6,180 nucleotides of DNA from Nitrospirota bacterium. GTDB lineage: Bacteria; Nitrospirota; Thermodesulfovibrionia; Thermodesulfovibrionales; SM23-35. The notes beneath the pieces were generated by a model. The model was not told the DNA's origin. It saw nothing but the letters and a program-made list of their open reading frames with translations, and made no database searches. The translations under genes and the position numbers were made by a program. How positions within the stretch are numbered: position 1 is the first letter of the stretch; the number at the start of each line of letters is the position of its first letter. The stretch spans positions 1-6,180 of the forward strand of contig JAGSYM010000199.1 of assembly GCA_018262395.1 (NCBI GenBank), in the 5' to 3' direction. Shown piece after piece: positions 1 to 5,041 of this stretch.

Positions 1-314
1 TCCTAAAAGGACGGGTTGTGAAATTTCAGACAGGTCTCAAGGTTCCGCACATGGGGTGGAACAATGTAAAAATTGTTCAGAGGCCTCCAATCTTTGATGG
101 CATACATGATGAGTCGTTCTTTTACTTTGTTCACTCCTTCTACGTCGTGCCCCAGGATATCAATGTTATCGCAACGACGACTGATTACGGAGTGACGTTC
201 ACTTCCATGGTCTGGAAAGAGAATATTTTTGCGACACAGTTTCATCCGGAGAAGAGCCAGGAGATAGGGCTCATGGTGCTCAAGAATTTTGGAGATTTTG
301 TAAAAAAGGGATAG
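1..314 (+). CDS. hisH: Imidazole glycerol phosphate synthase, glutamine amidotransferase subunit HisH (C-terminal part, 5' end outside window)
   Basis: HisH hydrolyses glutamine and passes ammonia to HisF, which makes imidazole glycerol phosphate and AICAR in histidine biosynthesis in the cytoplasm. The frame is open from base 3 with no stop upstream, so the gene enters from the left edge; about 103 of the usual 200 or so residues are visible. Family landmarks seen in order are VPHMGWN, the FYFVHSFY segment, a TDYG segment and QFHPEKS. His (243-245) and Glu (249-251) of QFHPEKS are the second and third members of the class I amidotransferase triad; the nucleophilic Cys lies outside the window. 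The GTG at 18-20 is internal, since upstream residues (LKGRV) continue the family pattern. The gene stops with TAG at 312-314. The usual neighbour hisA does not follow; the next gene is convergent, so this is the 3' end of its transcription unit here. Confidence 0.95.
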   Translation, partial: LKGRVVKFQTGLKVPHMGWNNVKIVQRPPIFDGIHDESFFYFVHSFYVVPQDINVIATTTDYGVTFTSMVWKENIFATQFHPEKSQEIGLMVLKNFGDFVKKG

Positions 315-316
315 CT

Positions 317-354
317 CATATTATTTATAATATGCACGGCAAATATTGTATTTG
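317..354. repeat. Two adjacent AT-rich perfect inverted repeats after hisH
   Basis: Two short perfect hairpin-forming repeats lie immediately 3' of the hisH stop. The first is 317-334 (CATATTAT, 2-base centre, ATAATATG). The second is 340-354 (CAAATA, TTG loop, TATTTG). Neither is followed by a run of T on either strand, so they are not canonical rho-independent terminators. They may still mark the end of the converging transcripts. They continue directly into the hairpin pair at 363-409. Confidence 0.6.
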
Positions 355-362
355 AGCGGATT

Positions 363-409
363 TAAATTCTGTCGAAGACAGAATTTACCTCGGAGGTCGA
401 ACGACCGAG
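363..409. repeat. Tandem hairpin pair, REP/BIME-like, between convergent genes
   Basis: Positions 363-387 form a perfect 11-bp stem (TAAATTCTGTC / GACAGAATTTA) around a GAA loop. Positions 389-409 form a second dyad. In it, GGTCG at 395-399 pairs with CGACC at 402-406, and CTC/GAG pairs outside; an alternative is CTCGG/CCGAG. Both dyads share a GTCGAA core, as expected for a doublet of related palindromes. No T tract follows on either strand. Its place between converging hisH and the diguanylate cyclase gene is typical for repetitive extragenic palindromes, which often act as transcription stops or mRNA stabilisers. That role is inference, and no second copy is present in the window. Confidence 0.55.
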
Positions 410-460
410 AATGAGTGAAAATACTGTATCTGCCGGCACAGAAAGATTTATTGGAACAAG

Positions 461-2503
461 TTAGGCTTTGGACTGCCAGAGGACTGTTCTGTCTTTCCCT
501 TCCATCTTGGCCATATAGAGCGCCTTGTCAGCGTTCCGTATCAGTTCTTTTCTCTCTTTTCCGTCGTATGGGAAAGTCGCTACGCCGATACTTACTGTTA
601 TTGCTTTCTTCGGGAATACACTCCATGTGCCGGGAATTTGTTCTTTAATGGATTTCCGTATTCTCTCTGAAACCAGAATCGCTTCCTCTTTCTCTGTCTG
701 CGGCATAATGACCGCGAATTCCTCCCCGCCGAATCGTGCTATCACATCACTGATTCGCAAGCAGTCCTTTGATATATTCGCGATAGACTTGAGAATTTCA
801 TCGCCGGCAAGGTGCCCTTCGGAATCGTTGAAGAGTTTGAAATCATCAATATCTATCATTGCCAGAGAAAAAGACAGGTTATGACGGTCTGAACGGTTCA
901 ATTCTTCAAAAAATCTCTCTTCGAAATAACGTCTGTTGAAAAGACCCGTGAGGGAATCTGTAACAGAGAGCTCTTTCAAATGGCCTGCAAGCGTGTAATA
1001 GGTTGACCGTTCGAGCGCGATAGTGGCATAGGATGCAAAGGAACTGATGAGCGCCATGTCCTCTGCTGAAAATACCTCCCCGCTAATCTTATCAGATATA
1101 TTGAGTACGCCAATGGTTTTTTCATCCAGCTTCAGGGGGATACTGATAAATGAGCCTGTTCTGTATTTATGCCTTTTGGGGAACCCCCATTCATTCTTTT
1201 CAATATCTTCCATGACAAGCGGAACCCCTTCCCTGAACACCCATCCGGCAATGCCCTCACCAGCCCTTATTCTGATATCAGTCAGAAGCCTCCGGTTTAT
1301 ACCTTTCGCAGCTTTAATCGTAAGGTATGCCGTGTCTTCGCCGACAAGCATCAGCGAACCTTTTTCGGCTTCCGTAAGATAAACAGACATGTCCAGTATT
1401 GTTTCATAAAGCATGTCAGGCTCTTTGACGGGAATGAGCCGGGAAGCAGCTGTGCTGAGAATATCTATTTCCTTCTGACATTTCTGGTATGTCTCCTGCA
1501 GCTCCACAATCCTGAGACAGTTACCCATCATCTTACATGTTTCAAAGATAACGTCAGCATCTTCCTGGGAAAGAACAGAGTTATAAATATTTAAAAGGCC
1601 TATTACCTTGTCCTCAGATATGATCGGAAAAACATGGAGTGACGTGATTTTTTCACTGAAACCAAGCCGAAGAATATCCATGACAGATTCTGAATAAAAG
1701 GGTTTTTTCTTGGCAATAACCTCAGATAACAAACCGGTAGCCTGCAACGGTAAGGATTGCAGGTGATCCCTGAATTTGCCAGCTGATTTGTGCGGTTTGA
1801 ATACGGTGGTATCCCTGAGCATAACACCTATACTTTCAGTATTGAACAGAAAGAGAATCATATCCACCAAAATGTCATAAATCTCAGCAGCCTGCTTCTC
1901 CAGCTGTATTTCTGATACGAGGCTGAAAACCGTCTTCATGAGCCTGTACCGTTTTTCAAGAAATGTTCCTTTATTGCTGACCTGCAGTCCAAGGGTGAAA
2001 ATTAAGCGGATATACCGTGCCGTATCCTGCAATTCGGCATAGTCTTTTATCCTCGTCTCCTGCAGCAGGGCTTTTTGTTGGTCCGGCATAAAGCCGTAAG
2101 CAGCACCTGCTGTTTTCGAGAAGGTATCACAATCAGCAGCAGAAACGAACACTCCGCCACCTACAACGATAAAGACTGATTTCTCGATGCGAATTGGCAT
2201 GAAGAAGTGATACTGCTCCCCGGGGCCTTTCAGGAACGATATATCAGTTCTCTGGAGCGCTTTTTCACTGTTTATCTTAACGAAGGATTGGTATTCGTCT
2301 CTTCCTTTTGACAGAGCCTTGAGCGATGACAAAAGTTTGTTTTCGTTCACCGGAGGCATAATCAGATTGCCTCTTTCACCGTAAAGAGCAAGATACAGGC
2401 CTGTTAATTTGGCAAGATGGTTCTGGAGAGAAGAAAGAGTATCAATATCAAGATATTCCATGGTTTCTGGTCGGCATCCGGTCGAACTGGCTAAGGAGTT
2501 CAT
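461..2503 (-). CDS. Diguanylate cyclase: PocR-like N-terminus, two GAF domains and GGDEF domain
   Basis: Predicted to make cyclic di-GMP from two GTP; cytoplasmic, as no signal peptide or membrane helix is visible. Residues about 18-140 resemble a PocR-type sensory domain (LSSLQNHLAKLTGL, then FFMPIRIEKSVFIVVGGGVF) but lack the cysteines common in that family. Residues about 185-335 and 350-500 look like two GAF domains, the second clearer (GEGIAGWVFREG, then IPLKLDEKTIGVLNI). A linker leads into GGDEF, about 515-678, starting DSLTGLFNRRYF. Catalytic features are intact: D551 in DIDDFK, N559/D560, GHLAGDE and GGEEF at 592-596. R583-x-x-D586 sits five residues before GGEEF, the position of the inhibitory I-site, so product feedback is expected. 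No EAL domain. The ATG at 2503 overlaps folK by 56 bases. A second ATG (codon 15, base 2461) would cut this to 14; neither has a clear Shine-Dalgarno, so translational coupling to folK is likely. Confidence 0.93.
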   Translation of the reverse strand: MNSLASSTGCRPETMEYLDIDTLSSLQNHLAKLTGLYLALYGERGNLIMPPVNENKLLSSLKALSKGRDEYQSFVKINSEKALQRTDISFLKGPGEQYHFFMPIRIEKSVFIVVGGGVFVSAADCDTFSKTAGAAYGFMPDQQKALLQETRIKDYAELQDTARYIRLIFTLGLQVSNKGTFLEKRYRLMKTVFSLVSEIQLEKQAAEIYDILVDMILFLFNTESIGVMLRDTTVFKPHKSAGKFRDHLQSLPLQATGLLSEVIAKKKPFYSESVMDILRLGFSEKITSLHVFPIISEDKVIGLLNIYNSVLSQEDADVIFETCKMMGNCLRIVELQETYQKCQKEIDILSTAASRLIPVKEPDMLYETILDMSVYLTEAEKGSLMLVGEDTAYLTIKAAKGINRRLLTDIRIRAGEGIAGWVFREGVPLVMEDIEKNEWGFPKRHKYRTGSFISIPLKLDEKTIGVLNISDKISGEVFSAEDMALISSFASYATIALERSTYYTLAGHLKELSVTDSLTGLFNRRYFEERFFEELNRSDRHNLSFSLAMIDIDDFKLFNDSEGHLAGDEILKSIANISKDCLRISDVIARFGGEEFAVIMPQTEKEEAILVSERIRKSIKEQIPGTWSVFPKKAITVSIGVATFPYDGKERKELIRNADKALYMAKMEGKDRTVLWQSKA

Positions 2504-2933
2504 GGATATTCATTTTTAGCAGAGGATGCATTACATCCGGTGCTATTTCATCTAATGGTCTCAAGACAAAATCCCTCTCATGCATAAAAGGATGGGGTAT
2601 TTTTAACGTATCTTCATTTACTATGATATGGTTATAAAGAAGAATGTCAATATCTATGATGCGGGGGCCCCAAACGTATGATTTCTCACGTCCTACCTCG
2701 GTTTCCACATTCTTGAGCACACGTAAAAGCTCCTGCGGCTTGAATTCTGTCTCCACTTCCAGCGCCATGTTGAGAAAGAGAGGCTGATTTTTCTCCCCCC
2801 AGGGTTCCGTCTCATAGACAGAAGATCGTTTTTTTACAAAAATCCCCGCTTGTTCAAGGAGTTCTATTGACCTGCTGAGATTCTTCTCCCTATCTCCGAG
2901 GTTTGAACCAATGCTGAGGTATACAATAGCCAT
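2448..2933 (-). CDS. folK: 2-amino-4-hydroxy-6-hydroxymethyldihydropteridine diphosphokinase (HPPK)
   Basis: FolK transfers pyrophosphate from ATP to 6-hydroxymethyl-7,8-dihydropterin, the step before dihydropteroate synthase in folate synthesis; cytoplasmic. At 161 residues it has the normal length for a single-domain HPPK. Motifs in order: SIGSNLGDR (residues 7-15), ETEPWG (41-46), FLNMALEVET (53-62), WGPRIIDIDILLY (88-100, with D94 and D96 matching the magnesium-binding aspartates) and IPHPFMHERDFVLRPL (112-127). Arg82 and Arg91 match the flexible-loop arginines. The ATG at 2933 gives an N-terminus (MAIVYLSIGSN) that aligns directly with the family; the ribosome binding site is weak. It lies 108 bases downstream of the dapL stop and its 3' end overlaps the diguanylate cyclase start, so it probably belongs to the same minus-strand transcript. 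Confidence 0.96.
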   Translation of the reverse strand: MAIVYLSIGSNLGDREKNLSRSIELLEQAGIFVKKRSSVYETEPWGEKNQPLFLNMALEVETEFKPQELLRVLKNVETEVGREKSYVWGPRIIDIDILLYNHIIVNEDTLKIPHPFMHERDFVLRPLDEIAPDVMHPLLKMNIHELLSQFDRMPTRNHGIS

Positions 2934-2977
2934 TTCAGGTTAAAAAAGCAATACAGATAACACACAGAGCCAATCAA

Positions 2978-3000
2978 CGCAGGCTGAAGCCAGCGGCTAC
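2978..3000. repeat. GC-rich palindromic repeat element between dapL and folK
   Basis: A dyad CGC-A-GGC, TGAA loop, GCC-A-GCG at 2978-2995, followed by GCTAC. The complementary strand reads GTAGCCGCTGGCTTCAGCC, which resembles a family of short extragenic palindromes (GTAGCCGCAGGCTTCAGCC type) that I recall from several bacterial genomes; that resemblance is from memory, not a search. It sits in the 108-base gap between dapL and folK. No T tract follows on the minus strand, so it does not look like a terminator. Confidence 0.5.
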
Positions 3001-3041
3001 AATATCCCACCTTTTGTTGAGGGCCTACCCCGGAACCCGGA

Positions 3042-3764
3042 TCACAGAATCTTTTGTATTCTCTCTACAGCCTCCCCAATTCTGCCGGCTGAAGCCGTCA
3101 ATGCAAATCGTATGTACCCCTCTCCGGCATCTCCGAATCCATTGCCGGGGGTTGCCAGTACCCCTGATTTATCGAGCAGATGAGCTGCAAAACTCATTGA
3201 ACGAAAATGAGGAGGAACTTTTGCCCAGAGATAGAATGTTGCTTTCGGTTTCATAAGGCTCAAACCGAGCCTTGTCAACCCGTTGTACAGAATATTCCGC
3301 CTTTCCTGGTAGGTTCTTCTAATCGGTGCAAGGGACTCCTGACTCATATCGAGAGCAACAGCCGCTGCCTCCTGAACCGCCTGGAAGACTCCTGAATCAA
3401 GGTTTGTCTTGATCTTCCCGAGACCGGCTAATACTTCACGGTTGCCGACAGCGAACCCTATCCTCCACCCTGTCATGTTATACGTCTTTGAGAGTGAATG
3501 GAATTCTATGCCGACCTCCTTTGCTCCGGGTATCTGCATGAAACTGAGCGGTTTTTCATCAAAATAAATTTCTGTGTACGAAGCATCGTGACAGACTATG
3601 ATGTTGTATTTCAGGGCAATCCTGATCACCTCTTTAAAAAAATGAGCCGGGGCAGTAGCCGAAGTCGGATTGTTCGGATAATTGATAAAAATAAGTTTTG
3701 CTTTCTGAAGAATGGTTTTCGGTATCCGGTCAAGACCCCGGGGATGGTACGAGTACCGTATCAC
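3042..3764 (-). CDS. dapL: DapL-type aminotransferase, C-terminal fragment (up to 240 aa)
   Basis: This is the downstream half of the broken dapL. The first in-frame start is a GTG at 3762-3764 without a Shine-Dalgarno. The first ten residues (VIRYSYHPRG) are out-of-frame read-through of the upstream half; homology begins at LDRIPKT. Key residues are all present, numbered from that GTG: NYPNNPT (28-34), HDASY (59-63, Asp for the PLP pyridine nitrogen and Tyr for its hydroxyl), SLSKTYNMTGWRIGF with Lys93 as the Schiff-base lysine, and Arg219 in YIRFAL for the substrate carboxylate. It stops with TGA at 3042-3044. Without the N-terminal half it should not fold as an active enzyme. Confidence 0.75.
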   Translation of the reverse strand: MIRYSYHPRGLDRIPKTILQKAKLIFINYPNNPTSATAPAHFFKEVIRIALKYNIIVCHDASYTEIYFDEKPLSFMQIPGAKEVGIEFHSLSKTYNMTGWRIGFAVGNREVLAGLGKIKTNLDSGVFQAVQEAAAVALDMSQESLAPIRRTYQERRNILYNGLTRLGLSLMKPKATFYLWAKVPPHFRSMSFAAHLLDKSGVLATPGNGFGDAGEGYIRFALTASAGRIGEAVERIQKIL

Positions 3765-4128
3765 CTGGATTGATGAATGCCAGGGGGATATGGCCTATTC
3801 CCTCCTTCGATCCTATGAGGGATAGCACCTCGGTGCCGGGATCAAGACTGACATGAAATCTTCTCTTATACCATTTCGCAACAGCCTGTCTGAAAGAGAG
3901 CATGCCTTCATAAGAAGGATACCGGTGATGGACCGGCTTTTCAACAGCCTTCTTCATCGCTTGTACAATTGGAGGAGGAGTTGGGATGTCAGGGTCACCG
4001 ATACTCAGGTCAATAAGATCCACGCCCTTTTTTAAGGCCTGCTTCTTCATTGTATCAATTGCTGCAAAGAGATACGGGGGCAGATGCTTTACTCTCGAAG
4101 CAAGTTCAATCGAGATCTTTTTCTTCAA
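3730..4128 (-). CDS. dapL: DapL-type aminotransferase, N-terminal fragment (132 aa)
   Basis: This is the upstream half of the broken dapL. It starts with TTG at 4126-4128, chosen because AGGAGGT sits four bases upstream and the N-terminus (KKKISIELASRVKHLPPYLFAAID) then aligns with the family. Visible elements are LSIGDPDIPTP (residues 41-51, N-terminal arm and substrate side), HHRYPSYEG (67-75) and GSKEGI (106-111, the PLP phosphate-binding turn). It ends prematurely after LVPSPGS, inside the large PLP-binding domain. It lacks the PLP lysine, so this piece alone cannot be catalytic. Confidence 0.8.
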   Translation of the reverse strand: MKKKISIELASRVKHLPPYLFAAIDTMKKQALKKGVDLIDLSIGDPDIPTPPPIVQAMKKAVEKPVHHRYPSYEGMLSFRQAVAKWYKRRFHVSLDPGTEVLSLIGSKEGIGHIPLAFINPGDTVLVPSPGS

Positions 4129-4132
4129 GATG

Positions 4133-4139
4133 ACCTCCT
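4133..4139 (-). promoter_or_regulatory. Ribosome binding site of dapL
   Basis: AGGAGGT on the minus strand, four bases before the TTG at 4126-4128. It is a near-perfect Shine-Dalgarno and decides the non-ATG start, since no ATG in frame lies near it. Confidence 0.85.
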
Positions 4140-4155
4140 GTAATTGGGATGCACT

Positions 4156-4161
4156 ATTATA
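4156..4161 (-). promoter_or_regulatory. Probable sigma-70 type -10 box for dapL-folK-GGDEF
   Basis: A consensus TATAAT on the minus strand, about 28 bases upstream of the dapL start codon. It predicts a start near 4148 and a short leader of about 20 bases that includes the AGGAGGT site. The -35 region is poor: TTTTTG or ATTTTT lies 16-17 bases upstream. The gene therefore either has a weak promoter or relies on an activator. Calling it the operon promoter is inference from position. Confidence 0.6.
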
Positions 4162-4414
4162 CAGTAAATGGATTCGGCAAAAATCCCTGCTGTCCTGGGC
4201 TGTGACATGGACAATAAAGTTGCAAAGTGCAGATGTTGTGAGATAAATTATTTTTCGCTACCGCAGTGTACCTTCCTCTAGTGGTTTCACTTATACTGTT
4301 ATTTATCGAGTGATGAAGAATATTTTAATCAAAATATCGAGTTAATTAATTTTTCGAACAAGGTCTGCACGTTATAGGTAAAAAATCGGGAAGATAAAGC
4401 GGAAACTGTTGGGT
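4162..4414. other. AT-rich intergenic stretch without a gene, with dyads and a direct repeat
   Basis: I see no convincing open reading frame here. There are three structured spots. First, CAGTGTA (4264-4270) can pair with TATACTG (4292-4298), allowing one G-U, enclosing AGTG-GTTT-CACT (4280-4291). Second, there is a perfect 7-bp inverted repeat ATATTTT-AATC-AAAATAT (4320-4337). Third, TATCGAGT occurs twice (4304-4311 and 4335-4342) with starts 31 bases apart, close to three helical turns. This could be a regulator-binding region or a small RNA locus; nothing identifies which. Confidence 0.4.
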
Positions 4415-4443
4415 AAAAAAAAGGGCACTGCATCCAGTGCCCT
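4415..4443 (-). terminator. Rho-independent terminator of the exported Ala/Lys-rich protein gene
   Basis: On the minus strand a perfect 9-bp stem (AGGGCACTG / CAGTGCCCT, arms 4435-4443 and 4422-4430) closes a 4-base loop and runs into eight T residues (4422 down to 4415). It starts 18 bases after the stop codon of the gene at 4461-4883. The plus strand has only a weak T run after the stem, so it acts mainly leftwards. It separates this gene from dapL transcription. Confidence 0.93.
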
Positions 4444-4460
4444 CTTTCGAAAATAATAAA

Positions 4461-4883
4461 CTATTTCTTTTCTGCGGGTTTCTCTGCCGGCTTTGCTGCG
4501 GGTTCAGCTTTCTTCTCCACAGGTGCTGGTTTGGCCTCGGCCTTTTTCACTGATTTGGCTATGTTCTTGCCGTCAGCTTCGGTGTATTTCACGGCAACTT
4601 TATCACCAGCCTTAACATTCGCCATCATTTTGTCGTCAACTGCGACGACAACATCACCCTTCTTGCCTTTTACCGTGATGGTCTTGGCTTTTGCGTCCAC
4701 TGCCACGATCTCACCTTTGACCATCTTTACCATTACAGGCGCCTTTTTCTCCTCTGCCGCCGGTGCTGCCTTCTTCTCAACAGTCGGAGCCGGAGCCGCC
4801 TTCTTCTCTTCTGCCGCAAAGGACAGTGAGGTAATGGCGAAAACGAAGAGGACTGAAACGATAATCGCTATTGCTTTCTTCAC
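4461..4883 (-). CDS. Small exported Ala/Lys/Pro-rich protein with a central beta-type domain, function unknown
   Basis: I do not recognise a named family. The 140-residue product has a clear Sec signal peptide: MKK, a hydrophobic core to about residue 20, and SFA before a likely cut between A23 and A24. The mature protein is expected in the periplasm or outside the cell. Residues 25-49 are degenerate EEKKAAPA/VEKKAAPA repeats and 112-140 are EKKAEPAAKPAEK repeats, probably flexible and highly charged. Between them, about 52-114, is a compact domain of alternating strands (VKGEIVAVDAKAKTITVKG, VKAGDKVAVKY, then DGKNIAKSV). It resembles small OB/SH3-like periplasmic domains such as DUF5666-type folds. 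There are no cysteines, so no lipobox. The GTG start at 4881-4883 is fixed by AAAGGAGGTGAT just upstream. A sigma-54 promoter precedes it and a strong terminator follows, so it is a single-gene unit. Confidence 0.8.
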   Translation of the reverse strand: MKKAIAIIVSVLFVFAITSLSFAAEEKKAAPAPTVEKKAAPAAEEKKAPVMVKMVKGEIVAVDAKAKTITVKGKKGDVVVAVDDKMMANVKAGDKVAVKYTEADGKNIAKSVKKAEAKPAPVEKKAEPAAKPAEKPAEKK

Positions 4884-4887
4884 TCAA

Positions 4888-4899
4888 ATCACCTCCTTT
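4888..4899 (-). promoter_or_regulatory. Very strong ribosome binding site for the exported protein
   Basis: AAAGGAGGTGAT on the minus strand is almost fully complementary to the 3' end of bacterial 16S rRNA. It ends four bases before the GTG start. Such a long match suggests high translation and fixes the GTG as the start codon. Confidence 0.88.
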
Positions 4900-4960
4900 C
4901 ATTAGGAAATTGTTGCACTGACTATTCTGTCATTGATACTTTCTGAAGAAGGGTATGGAA

Positions 4961-4976
4961 AGCAAGAGATATGCCA
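4961..4976 (-). promoter_or_regulatory. Sigma-54 (-24/-12) promoter of the exported protein gene
   Basis: The minus strand reads TGGCAT-ATCTC-TTGCT, matching the sigma-54 consensus TGGCAC-N5-TTGCA/T at all but one position. The invariant GG (-24) and GC (-12) are correctly spaced (12 bases from the first G to the G of GC). Counting from the -12 C at 4962, transcription should start near 4950, giving a leader of about 67 bases ending in the strong ribosome binding site. The promoter lies about 50 bases downstream of the stop codon of a sigma-54 activator gene. The sequence match is direct observation; use in vivo is inference. Confidence 0.8.
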
Positions 4977-5015
4977 GTGTGAATGGAGGCTATAATACGG
5001 GATCGCTGCGGAGAA

Positions 5016-5041
5016 GCATCCTCTTTTAGGGAAGCGCATCC
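5016..5041 (-). promoter_or_regulatory. GGATGC direct repeat, possible activator site upstream of the sigma-54 promoter
   Basis: GGATGC occurs twice on the minus strand (5036-5041 and 5016-5021), exactly 20 bases apart, each followed by CTTC within a few bases. The pair lies about 66-91 bases upstream of the predicted sigma-54 start, and the upstream copy overlaps the end of the regulator gene. Enhancer sites of NtrC-type proteins often lie in this range, but they are more usually inverted repeats, so this is only a candidate. Confidence 0.25.

Larger units (their letters stand above)
3042..4128 (-). pseudogene. dapL: LL-diaminopimelate aminotransferase (DapL type) broken by an internal deletion and frameshift
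   Basis: DapL is a PLP-dependent fold type I aminotransferase that converts tetrahydrodipicolinate directly to LL-diaminopimelate for lysine and peptidoglycan. Both halves match one protein, but in different frames. The upstream frame (4128 to 3730) runs through LVPSPGS and stops at TGA 3730-3732. The downstream frame resumes with LDRIPKTILQKAKLIFINYPNNPT. Family members have about 29 residues between PSPG and LDRIP, beginning with a conserved YPVY and including the substrate-side Tyr; these are absent. The total span of 1087 bases is about 86 short of a roughly 390-codon gene, consistent with loss of 3n-1 bases. The junction lies at a CCCCGGGG palindrome (3736-3743). Either a real recent mutation or an assembly collapse could explain it; the rest is well conserved, so any decay is recent. 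The substrate class is inferred from overall similarity. Confidence 0.85.

Noticed and set aside
363..387. Classical rho-independent terminator for hisH or the cyclase gene
   Set aside because: The stem is perfect but has an A/T-rich base and no T run on either strand, so it is reported as a repeat instead.
525..1594. Several plus-strand frames of 110-140 codons opposite the cyclase gene
   Set aside because: Each is antisense to well-conserved GAF/GGDEF coding sequence and shows no domain, ribosome binding site or sensible composition of its own.
3728..3745. Programmed +1 frameshift in dapL: the stop is TGA followed by C after a TCT codon, loosely like the RF2 shift site
   Set aside because: A shift here would join the two frames, but about 29 conserved residues, including the YPVY segment, would still be missing. 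There is no properly spaced internal Shine-Dalgarno, so a deletion is the simpler explanation.
4162..4300. Lysine riboswitch upstream of dapL
   Set aside because: I looked because the gene is in lysine synthesis. The predicted start near 4148 leaves a leader of only about 20 bases, and I see none of the conserved lysine-riboswitch core in the minus-strand sequence.
4531..4905. 124-residue open frame on the plus strand opposite the exported protein gene
   Set aside because: It is the antisense of an Ala/Lys-rich sequence, which naturally lacks stops. The minus-strand gene has a signal peptide, strong ribosome binding site, promoter and terminator; this frame has none.
4991..4996. TATAAT on the plus strand in the regulator/exported-protein gap
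   Set aside because: There is no -35 element at a suitable distance and no plus-strand gene downstream; the nearby sigma-54 site on the other strand explains the region better.
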